Assembly (NCBI GenBank): GCA_035277545.1
Contig: DATEKI010000244.1
Coordinates: 1-33,369, forward strand
DNA from: 66-474 sp035277545
Lineage (GTDB): Bacteria > Pseudomonadota > Gammaproteobacteria > Xanthomonadales > Rhodanobacteraceae
Direction of reading: 5' to 3'
Length of the DNA: 33,369 bases
Position numbers and translations under genes: made by a program. Positions 14,751 through 23,280 of the stretch are shown here, piece by piece (the stretch's first letter is position 1; the number at the start of each line of letters is the position of its first letter). A model generated the notes under the pieces. It was not told where the DNA came from. It worked only from the letters and a program-made list of their open reading frames with translations, and ran no database searches.

Positions 14751-16589
14751 TTACAGGATCCCCTGGATGCCTGCGCCGAACGCGGTGATGAAGCGCGTGA
14801 TGATGGCGGTGAGCGACAGGTTGACCTCGGGGAAGTCCCCCACCGGCTGCCAGCACTCCAGGAAGTCGGGATCGGTCGGTGGAACGGGTTGGCAGCCGGG
14901 TTTAAGCTGGTAGTCCGTGGCGTAACCGAACGGCCAGATGTCGAAGATCGGCAGGCTGCGCGAAACGTCACCGATGGCCTGGCTGACGTCGCCGATGATG
15001 GGAATGGGATGGCGCGGCGCAACCAGCCAGGCATTGCGCGGCGCGGCATCGCGCAGGATCGCCGCGCGCACCTGCTCCGCGAAGACCGGATCGTGGATGA
15101 TCACGCCACCCTCGGTGTTGTAGTGCGCCGAACGCGGGTCGAAATTGTGCGAGCCGACCATCGCGATCCGGCCGTCGACCACCAGCGATTTCGCGTGCAG
15201 GCTGATGCGCGGCCCGGAGCTGCCCGGCTCGATCGGCGCGCGGCCGCCATGATGCGCGGAAGACTGCTCCGACCCGAAGCCGGACAGGCGGTTGTAGTCC
15301 CCCAGCATTTCGGCGGCGTCGGCCGGGTGTGGCATCAACTCATGGATCTGGAAACCGAAGTCCACGAGGAATTTCTTGTGGTGCTTGTACGACAGCGCGT
15401 ACACCGGCAGCGCGTCGGTGGACGCCAGCGAATTGGTGGACACGATCACCTGCACCGGCGGCTGCTTCTGCTGCAGCGCCTTGAAGATTTTGCCCGCGCG
15501 CCTGGTCAGCACCAGGTACGGCGTCTGCAGCACGATCTGGTCGTGCGCATCCGAAATCATCTTCATCAGGTCGCGCGTCAGTTCGCGTGAGTCCGGGCCG
15601 TGCACTGCTTCGTCCTTGGACGGCAGGTCGTAGAAGTAATCCACCAGCCCCACGTTCAAACTGTGGTCGAGCAGGCTGTCCGCAAGCCACTGCGGATCCT
15701 CGGCCTCGGCGCGCGTGGCGGCAACGCGCTGCGGATCGGCGAAGCGCGGCTCCGTCCACGGCTCGGCATCGAACGGATGGGCCAGGATCTCCGCGTTGAC
15801 GTCCTTCAGGTGCGTCAGCGGCACCGCGCGGCTGTTGTGCCAGAAGATGTCGAAGCTTTTCTCCATCTGCTGTCCTGCGATGCCGGCCACCAGCACGTCG
15901 CGGTCGAGGAAGTCCAGCTGTGCGTCCCAGTCGTAATATTCGTTGGCGTAGTTGCGGCCGCCGACGATGCCGACCTTGTCGTCCACCAGGAACAGCTTGT
16001 TGTGCATGCGCTGGTTGAACTTGCGGAAGCAGCACAGCACGCTGGCGGTGTATTCCACGAAGTTGCTGCGGGCGCTGTCGAAGGTCGGGTTGTACAGCTT
16101 GATGTGCAGGTTGCCGCTGGCGCGCGCCAGTCGCGACAGCAGTTGCGGGTCGTTCAACGAGCCCAGCTGGTCGGCGAGGATGCGCACCTGCACGCCGCGC
16201 CGCGCGGCCTTCACCAGTTCGTCCAGCACCAGCATGCCCGCATCGTCCCTGGACCAGATGTAGGTCTGGATGTCGATGGACTTCTGTGCCGCACGGATCA
16301 GGTTGATGCGCGCCGCCAACGCGTTCTGGCCGATGTTCAGCAGGGTCACGGTGTTGCGCGGCGCGTCCGGCTTCGAGGCCGCGATCGCGTTGTCGGCTTG
16401 CGCAAGGAACGGCGAGGGTTCCGCGCAGCGGTCGGGCTTGCCGCAAACGCTGCGGCTGTCGGCCGACATCGCAACGATATTGTTTGCGCGCTGGATGCGC
16501 CTGGTCGAAAGCGGTGCGCATCCCGCCAGCACCAACGCAAAGGCGCAAATGCACCAACCCAGTTTTGCACGGGCACCCTTTCGCGTCAC
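14751..16589 (-). CDS. Phospholipase D family lipoprotein, ClsC-like
   Basis: A 612-residue protein with two complete HKD motifs: His196-Lys198-Asp203 (MHNKLFLVDD, then GGRNYANEYYD) and His465-Lys467-Asp472 (LHAKSLVVDG, then GSHNF). These mark a phosphatidyltransferase or hydrolase of the cardiolipin synthase ClsC/phospholipase D type, working on phospholipid headgroups. The N-terminus is a lipoprotein signal: positive MTRKGARAK, a hydrophobic core and lipobox LAGC (Cys24); Ala at +2 favours the outer membrane. I chose GTG 16589 because it gives this clean signal. An in-frame ATG at 16661 would add 24 residues before it and lacks a ribosome site. The protein is longer than E. coli ClsC (473). 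The upstream neighbour is a YceI gene 90 bases away. Confidence 0.88.
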   Translation of the reverse strand: MTRKGARAKLGWCICAFALVLAGCAPLSTRRIQRANNIVAMSADSRSVCGKPDRCAEPSPFLAQADNAIAASKPDAPRNTVTLLNIGQNALAARINLIRAAQKSIDIQTYIWSRDDAGMLVLDELVKAARRGVQVRILADQLGSLNDPQLLSRLARASGNLHIKLYNPTFDSARSNFVEYTASVLCCFRKFNQRMHNKLFLVDDKVGIVGGRNYANEYYDWDAQLDFLDRDVLVAGIAGQQMEKSFDIFWHNSRAVPLTHLKDVNAEILAHPFDAEPWTEPRFADPQRVAATRAEAEDPQWLADSLLDHSLNVGLVDYFYDLPSKDEAVHGPDSRELTRDLMKMISDAHDQIVLQTPYLVLTRRAGKIFKALQQKQPPVQVIVSTNSLASTDALPVYALSYKHHKKFLVDFGFQIHELMPHPADAAEMLGDYNRLSGFGSEQSSAHHGGRAPIEPGSSGPRISLHAKSLVVDGRIAMVGSHNFDPRSAHYNTEGGVIIHDPVFAEQVRAAILRDAAPRNAWLVAPRHPIPIIGDVSQAIGDVSRSLPIFDIWPFGYATDYQLKPGCQPVPPTDPDFLECWQPVGDFPEVNLSLTAIITRFITAFGAGIQGIL

Positions 16590-16679
16590 CCGCGCATCAT
16601 ACGGGGGCGTCGCGTGCCTCAAGAGGCCATGCGCAGCGGGCTGTCGCGGGAAATCGGGCATGGACGGCCGAGGTCGCGC

Positions 16680-17327
16680 TCAGGGGGCGGGATCCTGGGC
16701 GCGCGGTCCCGGGTCAGCCGAAGCGGCGTCCGTGGACGAACGCAAGACGATCCTCAGGTCCAGTTCCACCTTGTCCGACAACACTCCGCGCCAGCCGCGC
16801 ATGCCGAACACGGAACGGGAAATCGTGCCGCGCACGCGGATCACGCATTGCAGGGGCTGGCGTGGACAATCCGACGGCTGCAGCGCCAGCGTCACCGGGT
16901 GGCGCTCGCCGTGCAGGCCCAGCATCCCACGCAGCGTGCCGCCGGTCGCCAACTCGTCCATGGGAAACGGGTCGGAATCGAAATGGATGGCCGGAAACCG
17001 CGCGGCGTCGAAAAACCCATCACCAAGGGCACGCGCGCGATCCTCGGCATCGTCCATCTGCAGGCCCGCGACCGCGAGGTCGGCATCGACGCGGGCAAGG
17101 TCGGCGCCGATGTGCGTATCGATGCGATGCAGCGTGCCGGACAGTGCCGGAAACGTGCCACGCACATGGGCGAACCAGAATTTGCGTACGACGAACTGGA
17201 CCTGCGATCGCGCGGGATCGATGGTCCGGGTCTGCGCGGATTCGGAGGCGTGGGCGACGCCGAATGCGGGCAGCAGCGCCAGCACCAGCGCCAGTGCCAG
17301 TGCGAGCGCCGTCTTCAAGGCGACCAC
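16680..17327 (-). CDS. YceI family periplasmic protein
   Basis: A 215-residue exported protein. The N-terminus has a long hydrophobic signal sequence ending near AHASES. Residues 35-195 follow the YceI lipocalin-like beta-barrel: TIDPARSQVQFVVRKFWFAHVRGTFPALSG at the start, then DDAEDRARALGDGFFDAARFPAIHF, the usual signature ending in sFPtitF, then LRGMLGLHGERHPVTL. YceI proteins bind polyisoprenoids or amphiphilic lipids; the precise role is unsettled. It starts at GTG 17327, inside the end of sixA (13-base overlap), so translational coupling is likely. The acidic, proline-rich tail after residue 197 is not part of the fold. Confidence 0.88.
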   Translation of the reverse strand: MVALKTALALALALVLALLPAFGVAHASESAQTRTIDPARSQVQFVVRKFWFAHVRGTFPALSGTLHRIDTHIGADLARVDADLAVAGLQMDDAEDRARALGDGFFDAARFPAIHFDSDPFPMDELATGGTLRGMLGLHGERHPVTLALQPSDCPRQPLQCVIRVRGTISRSVFGMRGWRGVLSDKVELDLRIVLRSSTDAASADPGPRAQDPAP

Positions 17328-17791
17328 AGGGTGCGCAGGCGTCCGTGTCCCGGTTCCAGCGCGTCATCCGCAAGCTCGATCCACGCGAGCGCAGCGGGCG
17401 ACATGCCGCGCGCGCGATCGGAACGCCCCTCCGTCAACAGGGCCAGCAACTGTTCCATGCCCGGATTGTGCCCGACCAGCAGCACCTGGCGCGCATCGGG
17501 TGCATGGGTTTCCACCAGCGACAGCAATTCGCCCGGCGTGGCGCGGTAGATTGCAGGCAGGAAGCGCGGCGTGCGCGTGCGCAGTGCCACGCACACGGCA
17601 TCCGCGGTCATTTGCGCGCGACGTGCCGGCGAACACAACACCGTTTCCGGTTCGGCGCCCTGTTCGGCCAGCCAGGTACCGACCGCGCGTGCCTGCGCCT
17701 GGCCGTGCACGCTGAGCGGCCGCTCCATGTCGCGGCCGTCGGGACCCGCGTTCATGGCTTCGGCGTGGCGCAACAACAGCAGTTCGCGCAT
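17315..17791 (-). CDS. sixA: SixA-type phosphohistidine phosphatase
   Basis: A 158-residue member of the histidine phosphatase (phosphoglycerate mutase-like) superfamily, close to E. coli SixA (161). SixA removes phosphate from histidine of Hpt domains or of the nitrogen phosphotransferase protein NPr. The catalytic motif is LLRHAEA (Arg8-His9), then RPLSVHGQAQA, LCSPARRAQMTAD (second Arg) and LLVGHNPGMEQLL (second His). The start at ATG 17791 gives exactly the family N-terminus. The open frame continues upstream out of family similarity. Its stop lies inside yceI, and the unknown secreted-protein gene ends 11 bases upstream, so these three genes probably form one transcript. Confidence 0.88.
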   Translation of the reverse strand: MRELLLLRHAEAMNAGPDGRDMERPLSVHGQAQARAVGTWLAEQGAEPETVLCSPARRAQMTADAVCVALRTRTPRFLPAIYRATPGELLSLVETHAPDARQVLLVGHNPGMEQLLALLTEGRSDRARGMSPAALAWIELADDALEPGHGRLRTLWSP

Positions 17792-17802
17792 GTCGGGTCC
17801 GC

Positions 17803-18891
17803 TCACTGCCCGCCGGAAGCGGCCGACGCGGGTGCCGCATCGGCGGGGGCATCGGTCGGGATGTTGTTGGCCCGCAGCGTCGCCAGCATCAGGCTGAGTT
17901 CGGTGCCCCCGTTGCGCGCCGCCGCAAGCCATCGGGTGGCGAGCGACTGGTCGGTGAGCGCGCGCTGCAGTAAGCCGGAATACTGGTGCACCTGCCAGGC
18001 AACATTCCGGGCCGCCTGGTCGTTCTCCACCTTCTTCGCGGGTTCGAGGTCAGCCTGGATGTGCAGGCCCACCGCGCGCGCGATCGGACTCGATCCCCAG
18101 GCCAGTGTGTGCGCAAGCTTCAGGCAGGCCTGGCGCGTATGGTGGTGCTTGGCCACGGCATCCGCGGCGCACGCGTCCACCACCGGCTTGAGGTTCGGGC
18201 GCAGATGGTTCTGGGTTGCGTTGGCCGCGACCAGCACGCGCACGCCATCGCCGTTGTCAGGCTGGCCGTCGTGCGCGCCCTGCGTGGTGTCGGCCAGGGG
18301 CGGCAGGACCCCGGTCGCCTTGGCGACGCCGGCCAACGCCTTGCCGTAATAGTCGTCGTAGGTTTGCGCCACGGCAGCCTTCTCCAAAGCCGCATGTTCA
18401 GCCTTGGCGTCCTTCTTCCCGGCGGCGATGTCCATGGCCACGATCCACACCGCCGCGTTGTCGGCGGCATTCTTTTTCAGATAGTCGAAGGCTTTCGCGT
18501 TGGGGCAATCGTCCTTGGTCCCGCACAGGTCCATGCGCACCCACTCGACGGCGGGACCGGCATTCGGCGCGGTGGCGGCACGCTGGCTCAGGGAATCGAA
18601 ATCCAGCCCGGGGGTCTGGTTCTTGAACGGACGTGCCAGGATCGCCGCGCCCAACAGGTAATCCGGGTCGGCCCGCAACGCCACCACGTTGACCAGGTCG
18701 TGCTGGTATTGCTGGATCGCTTCGATGCGCTTCTGGTCGGCGGCCGAAAGCTTGGGGGCCGGCCCCGCCGTGCTGACGATGGCCGGACTGCTTGTTGCCG
18801 CGGAGGCAGGCGCGGTGAGCTGCGCGAGGGCCGGCATGCTGCCCACGGCCAACAACGCGGCAAGGACGGCGGAGGTCATGACAGGGCGCAT
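17803..18891 (-). CDS. Secreted alanine-rich protein of unknown function
   Basis: I do not recognise a family. The 362 residues begin with a Sec-type signal (MRPVMTSAVLAALLAVGSMPALA, cleavage likely after ALA-Q), followed by a low-complexity Ala/Ser/Thr/Pro stretch to about residue 45. The rest is alanine-rich and predicted helical, with repeated motifs of the kind found in helical-repeat proteins (for example DYLLGAAILARPF, NAAVWIVAMDIAAGKKD, HAALEKAAVAQTYDDYYGKALAG). Four scattered cysteines are visible (DLCGTKDDC, VDACAAD, RQACLK), so disulfides are possible in the periplasm. The tail is again Ala/Pro-rich. Start at ATG 18891; a second ATG four codons later would shorten the signal. It lies between speE and sixA on the same strand. 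Confidence 0.78.
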   Translation of the reverse strand: MRPVMTSAVLAALLAVGSMPALAQLTAPASAATSSPAIVSTAGPAPKLSAADQKRIEAIQQYQHDLVNVVALRADPDYLLGAAILARPFKNQTPGLDFDSLSQRAATAPNAGPAVEWVRMDLCGTKDDCPNAKAFDYLKKNAADNAAVWIVAMDIAAGKKDAKAEHAALEKAAVAQTYDDYYGKALAGVAKATGVLPPLADTTQGAHDGQPDNGDGVRVLVAANATQNHLRPNLKPVVDACAADAVAKHHHTRQACLKLAHTLAWGSSPIARAVGLHIQADLEPAKKVENDQAARNVAWQVHQYSGLLQRALTDQSLATRWLAAARNGGTELSLMLATLRANNIPTDAPADAAPASAASGGQ

Positions 18892-18923
18892 GGATGGGTA
18901 CCGGTTAGGGGTTGGACGGAAGC

Positions 18924-18947
18924 TAAACACTGGTGGATGAATGTTTA
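18924..18947. repeat. Inverted repeat upstream of the secreted-protein gene
   Basis: TAAACA (18924-18929) and TGTTTA (18942-18947), separated by 12 bases, in the 77-base gap between the speE stop and the secreted-protein start. It could be an operator half-site pair or a weak hairpin; I cannot say which. Confidence 0.3.
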
Positions 18948-18968
18948 CTGGCCGGAAGCCGCGCAGGC

Positions 18969-19814
18969 TCAACCGCGCAACGCTGCCCGCATGAATTCCG
19001 GTTGCGCCAGCGCGGCGCGGTGGATGCCGGCGTTGTAATAGCGCGTCGCGAAGGGCTTCGCGGAGGCATCGTGTTCGCGGAACGCATCGAGGACGCCGCC
19101 CTTGCGCGCCAGCGTGCAACTCCACCAGCCCGTCGGATAGCACGGCTGCGGGAAAGGCAGGGTGCGCGTGGTCGAAAAGCCGACTTCGCGCATTGCCGTG
19201 TGCATCGACTGGATCAGGTCCATCAGCACCAGCGGCGATTCGGATTGCTGCACCAGGATGCCGCCTTCGCGCAGCGCGCGGAAGCAGCTTCCGTAGAACT
19301 TCGCGTTGAACAGGCCCTCGGCCGGACCCACCGGATCGGTGGAATCGACGATCACCACGTCCAGCGATCCTGGCGCCGCCTCGGCCATGTACTTGATGCC
19401 GTCGTCGAACAGCAGTTTCGCGCGCGGATCCGCGTTCGATTCGCACAATTCCGGGAAATATTTCTCCGCGAGCCGCGTCACCTGCTCGTCGATGTCGATC
19501 TGCACCACGGATTCCACTTCCGGGTGGCGCAGCACCTCGCGCAACGTGCCGCAATCGCCACCGCCGATGATCACCACGTTGCGCGGCGCCGCGTGGGTGT
19601 ACAGCGCCGGATGCGTCATCATCTCGTGGTACAGGAAGTTGTCGCGTGACGTGAGCATCACGCACCCGTCGATCACCATCAGGTTGCCCCAGTCGGTGGT
19701 GCGGTAGATCTCGATGTGCTGGAACGGCGTCGAGGCCTCCGCGAGCTTGTCGTCCACGCGATAGCCGATGGACGAGCCGGACGCTTCGTGCTTTTCGGTG
19801 AACCAGTTGGACAT
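18969..19814 (-). CDS. speE: Spermidine synthase
   Basis: 281 residues, near E. coli SpeE (288). It transfers the aminopropyl group of decarboxylated S-adenosylmethionine to putrescine to make spermidine. The N-terminal beta domain contains FQHIEIYRTTDWGNLMVIDG. The Rossmann part has the nucleotide motif VVIIGGGDCGTLREVLRH, DIDEQVTRLAEKYFPEL, the catalytic VIVDSTDPVGPAEGLF, and QSESP. The C-terminal segment PCYPTGWWSCTLARKG is as in bacterial SpeE. The start at ATG 19814 matches the family N-terminus (MSNWFTEKHE); the much longer open frame upstream is antisense to speA. It diverges from speA, with 165 bases between start codons. Confidence 0.96.
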   Translation of the reverse strand: MSNWFTEKHEASGSSIGYRVDDKLAEASTPFQHIEIYRTTDWGNLMVIDGCVMLTSRDNFLYHEMMTHPALYTHAAPRNVVIIGGGDCGTLREVLRHPEVESVVQIDIDEQVTRLAEKYFPELCESNADPRAKLLFDDGIKYMAEAAPGSLDVVIVDSTDPVGPAEGLFNAKFYGSCFRALREGGILVQQSESPLVLMDLIQSMHTAMREVGFSTTRTLPFPQPCYPTGWWSCTLARKGGVLDAFREHDASAKPFATRYYNAGIHRAALAQPEFMRAALRG

Positions 19815-19841
19815 GCCGGGAATCCTGTTGGAGAACCGCGA

Positions 19842-19876
19842 ATTGTACCGGCCGGACCGCCTCCACGCGTTACAAT
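19842..19876. promoter_or_regulatory. Possible divergent speE/speA promoter region
   Basis: TACAAT occurs at 19871-19876 on the plus strand (toward speA) and again at 19847-19842 on the minus strand (toward speE). Each matches five of six -10 consensus bases. Neither has a recognisable -35 at the usual distance, so this is only a candidate. Confidence 0.3.
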
Positions 19877-19979
19877 GATGGAAGTCGGTCCCGCGGCGAT
19901 GCTGGCTTCCGATCGACCACTCCTTCGCGTCAAGGCCCGCCGCTGCGACGTTCCGCCCCTCGTTATCCGGAGACCCACG

Positions 19980-21881
19980 ATGACGAACGCCTGGAACATC
20001 GATGCCGCCCGTTTTGCCTATTCCGTCCCGCATTGGAGCGACGGCTACGTCGACATCGGCGCCGACGGCCGCACCGTGATGCGTCCGCGCGGGGCCGGAG
20101 GCCCGGCGATCGCGCTGGACGACGCGATCGCGCGCACGCGTGAACTCGGCCTGCGCCTGCCGCTGCTGCTGCGCTTCCCCGACATCCTGCTGGACCGCCG
20201 CGCGCGCTTGCGCGAAGCGTTCGCGGGAGCGATGCAGACGCATGGCTATGCCGGCGGTTACACCGCGCTGTATCCGATCAAGGTCAACCAGCAGCGCGCG
20301 GTCGCGGGCACGCTCGCGCAGGGCCCGCAGTCGCCGCGCGCGGCGGGTACGGGATTCGGGCTCGAAGCCGGTTCCAAGCCGGAGCTGCTGGCCGTGCTCG
20401 GACTCGCCGAACCGGGTTCGCTGGTGGTGTGCAACGGTTACAAGGACGCCGAGTACATCCGCATCGCACTGATCGGTCGCAAGCTCGGCATCGACGTGGT
20501 GATCGTGATCGAGAAGCCGTCCGAACTCGAGCACGTGATCGAGGAATCGAAGGCGCTCGGCGTCGAACCGAAGCTCGGCGTGCGCGTGCGGCTGGCGTCG
20601 ATCGGCGCGGGCAAATGGCAGAACACCGGCGGCGACAAGAGCAAGTTCGGGCTGACGCCGACGCAGTTGCTGGCACTGGTCGAGCGCCTGCGCGACGCGA
20701 ACCTCACGCACACGATGCGCCTGCTGCACTTCCATATGGGCTCGCAGATTTCCAATCTGCGCGACATCGCGGCGGGCATGCGCGAGGCGGTGCGGCATTT
20801 CGCGGAACTGCGCGCGGCGGGATTGCCGCTGGACCACGTGGACGTCGGCGGCGGCCTCGGCGTGGACTACGAGGGCACGCGCTCGCGCGGCGAATGCTCG
20901 ATCAACTACGACCTCGACCAGTACGCCAATGCCATCATCGCGCCGCTCGCCGCCGCGTGCGCCGAATGGAAGCTCGACCCGCCGCGCGTGTTGACGGAAT
21001 CCGGCCGTGCGATGACCGCGCACCACGCGGTGCTCATCGTCAACGTCAGCGAAGTCGAGGCTGCGCCGGATGGCGCCGTCCCGCCGGAAGCCGCGGACGA
21101 ATCGCCGGTGCTGCGTTCCCTGCGCGACACGCTGGCGGCGCTCGGCAAGCGCCCGGTGCGCGAGGTGTGGCAGGACGCGCAACAATATTTGAACGAGGGC
21201 CAGCTCCTGTATGCGCAGGGCGTGCTGGATTTGTCCCAACGCGCGAAGCTCGACGCACTGTTCCATGCGATCGCGCGGGGCGTGCGCAAACACCTGCGGG
21301 CCGACGAGCGTTCGCACCGCGAGATCATCGATGCGCTCGACGTGAAGCTGGTCGACAAGTACTTCTGCAACTTCTCGGTGTTCGAATCGATCCCCGATGT
21401 GTGGGCGATCGACCAGATCTTCCCGATCATGCCGTTGACGCGCCTCGACGAGGAACCCACGCGGCGCGGCACGCTGGCCGACCTGACCTGCGACTCCGAC
21501 GGCCGCGTGGACGTGTACGTGGAATCGGGCGACCTCGACGTCAGCCTGCCGCTGCACGAATTGCGATCCGGCGAACCGTACCGGCTGGGCATCTTCCTGG
21601 TCGGCGCGTACCAGGAAACCCTGGGCGACATCCACAACCTGTTCGGCGATACCGACGCGGTGAACGCGTGCATCGATGGCGACGGCTTCACGCTCGACGG
21701 GGCGCGCCGCGGCGATTCCGCAGACATGCTGCTCGATTACGTCGGCTACCGGCCCGACGATCTGCGTGCGGCTTACCGCGACAAGCTCGCGAAAGCCGGC
21801 ATCGAAGGCGACGCCGCACGACAGCTCGAAGCCGCGCTGGAAACAGGCCTGACCGGCTACACCTACCTTCGGGAAGCCTGA
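19980..21881 (+). CDS. speA: Biosynthetic arginine decarboxylase
   Basis: 633 residues, similar to E. coli SpeA (658). A PLP enzyme converting arginine to agmatine, the first step of the agmatine route to putrescine. The PLP lysine is Lys101 in YTALYPIKVNQQ. Other landmarks: GFGLEAGSKPEL, LVVCNGYKD, SKFGLTPTQLL, LLHFHMGSQISN, VDVGGGLGVDYEGT, LTESGRAMTAHHAV, QLYAQGV-type segment, and KYFCNFSVFESIPDVWAIDQIFPIMP. It starts at ATG 19980 with GGAG upstream; the open frame extends further back without similarity. Its stop lies three bases from the stop of the convergent ydfG-like gene. With the divergent speE it supplies both ends of polyamine synthesis; an agmatine-to-putrescine step is not in this window. 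Confidence 0.96.
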   Translation: MTNAWNIDAARFAYSVPHWSDGYVDIGADGRTVMRPRGAGGPAIALDDAIARTRELGLRLPLLLRFPDILLDRRARLREAFAGAMQTHGYAGGYTALYPIKVNQQRAVAGTLAQGPQSPRAAGTGFGLEAGSKPELLAVLGLAEPGSLVVCNGYKDAEYIRIALIGRKLGIDVVIVIEKPSELEHVIEESKALGVEPKLGVRVRLASIGAGKWQNTGGDKSKFGLTPTQLLALVERLRDANLTHTMRLLHFHMGSQISNLRDIAAGMREAVRHFAELRAAGLPLDHVDVGGGLGVDYEGTRSRGECSINYDLDQYANAIIAPLAAACAEWKLDPPRVLTESGRAMTAHHAVLIVNVSEVEAAPDGAVPPEAADESPVLRSLRDTLAALGKRPVREVWQDAQQYLNEGQLLYAQGVLDLSQRAKLDALFHAIARGVRKHLRADERSHREIIDALDVKLVDKYFCNFSVFESIPDVWAIDQIFPIMPLTRLDEEPTRRGTLADLTCDSDGRVDVYVESGDLDVSLPLHELRSGEPYRLGIFLVGAYQETLGDIHNLFGDTDAVNACIDGDGFTLDGARRGDSADMLLDYVGYRPDDLRAAYRDKLAKAGIEGDAARQLEAALETGLTGYTYLREA

Positions 21882-21884
21882 GCC

Positions 21885-22637
21885 TCAGGCATCCCGCGCG
21901 ACCTGCAAACCCGCCGGCGACTGGCTGACCGGCATGATCTCGAGACGATTGACGTTCAAGTGCGGCGGCAGGTTGGCCACCCACCAGACGCTGTCGGCGA
22001 TGTCGCGGCCGGTGATCGGATGCGCGCCCGCGTACAGCTTGTCGGACGTGGCCTGGTCGCCGCCCGTGCGCACCAGCGTGAATTCGGTTTCGGCCATGCC
22101 GGGCTCGATGTCGGTCACGCGCACGCCGGTGCCGTGCAGGTCCACGCGCAGGTTGGCCGAGAACTGCGTGACGAATGCCTTGGTACCGCCGTACACGTTG
22201 CCGCCGGTGTACGGATGCGTGCCGGAAATCGAGCTGATGTTGACGATCGCGCCGCGGCGTTCGATCAGCTTCGGCAGCAACAAACGCGTCAATGTCACCA
22301 GCGCGGTGATGTTGGTGTCGATCATCTGCCGCCATTGCGCGAGATCGCAATCCTGTGCCTTGGCGGTGCCGAGCGCAAGGCCGGCATTGTTGACCAGCAG
22401 GTCGATGCCGCGGAAGCCTTCCGGCAATGCATCCAGCGCAGCGCGCATGGCCGCCTCGTCGCGGATGTCGAACGCAGCCGTGTGCACGTGCCCGGTGCCG
22501 AAGCGCTCGGTGAGTTGCGCCAGGCGCTCCGCACGGCGGGCGAAGGCGACCACCTTCCATCCGTTTTCGGCGAACTTCGCGGCGATCGCGGCACCGAAGC
22601 CGGCCGAGGCGCCGGTGACCAGCACCGTGCCCATCAT
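21885..22637 (-). CDS. ydfG: YdfG-type short-chain dehydrogenase (3-hydroxy acid / malonic semialdehyde reductase)
   Basis: A 250-residue classical SDR, colinear with E. coli YdfG (248). YdfG oxidises L-allo-threonine and serine with NADP and reduces malonic semialdehyde. Seen: cofactor motif TGASAGFG (residues 8-15), an Arg-Arg pair after beta2 (FARRAERL) favouring NADP, NNAGLALG, the catalytic Ser in ISSISG, and Tyr-Lys in YGGTKAFV. The segments LRVDLHGTGVRVTDIEPGMAETEF and PPHLNVNRLEIMPVSQSPAGL are YdfG-specific. The start ATGATG overlaps the stop of the SPOR gene by four bases. It ends three bases from the speA stop, with no room for a separate terminator. Confidence 0.93.
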   Translation of the reverse strand: MMGTVLVTGASAGFGAAIAAKFAENGWKVVAFARRAERLAQLTERFGTGHVHTAAFDIRDEAAMRAALDALPEGFRGIDLLVNNAGLALGTAKAQDCDLAQWRQMIDTNITALVTLTRLLLPKLIERRGAIVNISSISGTHPYTGGNVYGGTKAFVTQFSANLRVDLHGTGVRVTDIEPGMAETEFTLVRTGGDQATSDKLYAGAHPITGRDIADSVWWVANLPPHLNVNRLEIMPVSQSPAGLQVARDA

Positions 22638-23260
22638 TTCTCCTTCATGGGCATCGCGGAGAAGCCGGCCGACTGCAACTTCTTCTGCATCGCCTGCAAT
22701 TCCGTCGCCGTCGCGAATGGACCGAGCCGCACGCGGTTCCAGGTCTTGCCATCCAGGCTGATGGTCTGGACATGGGCGGTGAATCCCTGCAGGGCAAGTT
22801 CCGCCTTCTTGGCGTCGGCGGCGCCGGAATCCGGGTACGCGCCGACCTGCAACACGTAACTGCCCTTCGAAGAGGACGGCGTTTCACTTGCGCTCGCGAC
22901 GGCCGGTGCAGTCGTACTGGCGTTGTTGGCGGTTGCGGCCTTCTGCTGCTCCGCCTTGGCCATCGCGGACAGCTCCGCGTTCGGGATCACGACTTCCTTC
23001 TCCGGCAGTACCTTGTAGAAGTCGAACTGCGACGCGCTGGACGCCGCGCTGCTGCTGGCCGCGATGCCGGGCGAACTACCCTGTTGCGCGACCGCATTGG
23101 GATTGGCCTGCGGCTGGTCGGTGCGGCGCAGGCTGGGCATGCCGCGATACGCAAGCGCCATCACGATGCCGCCCACCACGACGCCCGCCAGGAACAAGGC
23201 CCAGCCCGGAAAGGCCGCGCTGCCATTGCGCACTGCTTGTCGATTGTTGCGAGTTGCCAC
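22634..23260 (-). CDS. SPOR-domain membrane protein
   Basis: 208 residues with one transmembrane segment near 18-38 (GWALFLAGVVVGGIVMALAY), a low-complexity Gln/Ser/Ala linker, and a C-terminal SPOR domain (about 130-205: SYVLQVGAYPDSGAADAKKAEL, then RVRLGPFATATELQAMQKKL). SPOR domains bind denuded septal peptidoglycan, and the FtsN-like layout (short cytoplasmic N-terminus, periplasmic linker, SPOR) suggests a division- or septum-associated protein. The FtsN essential motif is not evident. It starts at GTG 23260 with GAGGA six bases upstream. It lies just after argS, an arrangement seen in other gammaproteobacteria, and overlaps ydfG by four bases. Confidence 0.9.
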   Translation of the reverse strand: MATRNNRQAVRNGSAAFPGWALFLAGVVVGGIVMALAYRGMPSLRRTDQPQANPNAVAQQGSSPGIAASSSAASSASQFDFYKVLPEKEVVIPNAELSAMAKAEQQKAATANNASTTAPAVASASETPSSSKGSYVLQVGAYPDSGAADAKKAELALQGFTAHVQTISLDGKTWNRVRLGPFATATELQAMQKKLQSAGFSAMPMKEK

Positions 23261-23280
23261 TGCCAGTCCTCGTGCATGTG

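Noticed and set aside
16590..16661. Start of the phospholipase D-like gene at ATG 16661
   Set aside because: It would put 24 polar residues before an otherwise perfect lipoprotein signal and lacks a ribosome-binding site; kept only as an alternative.
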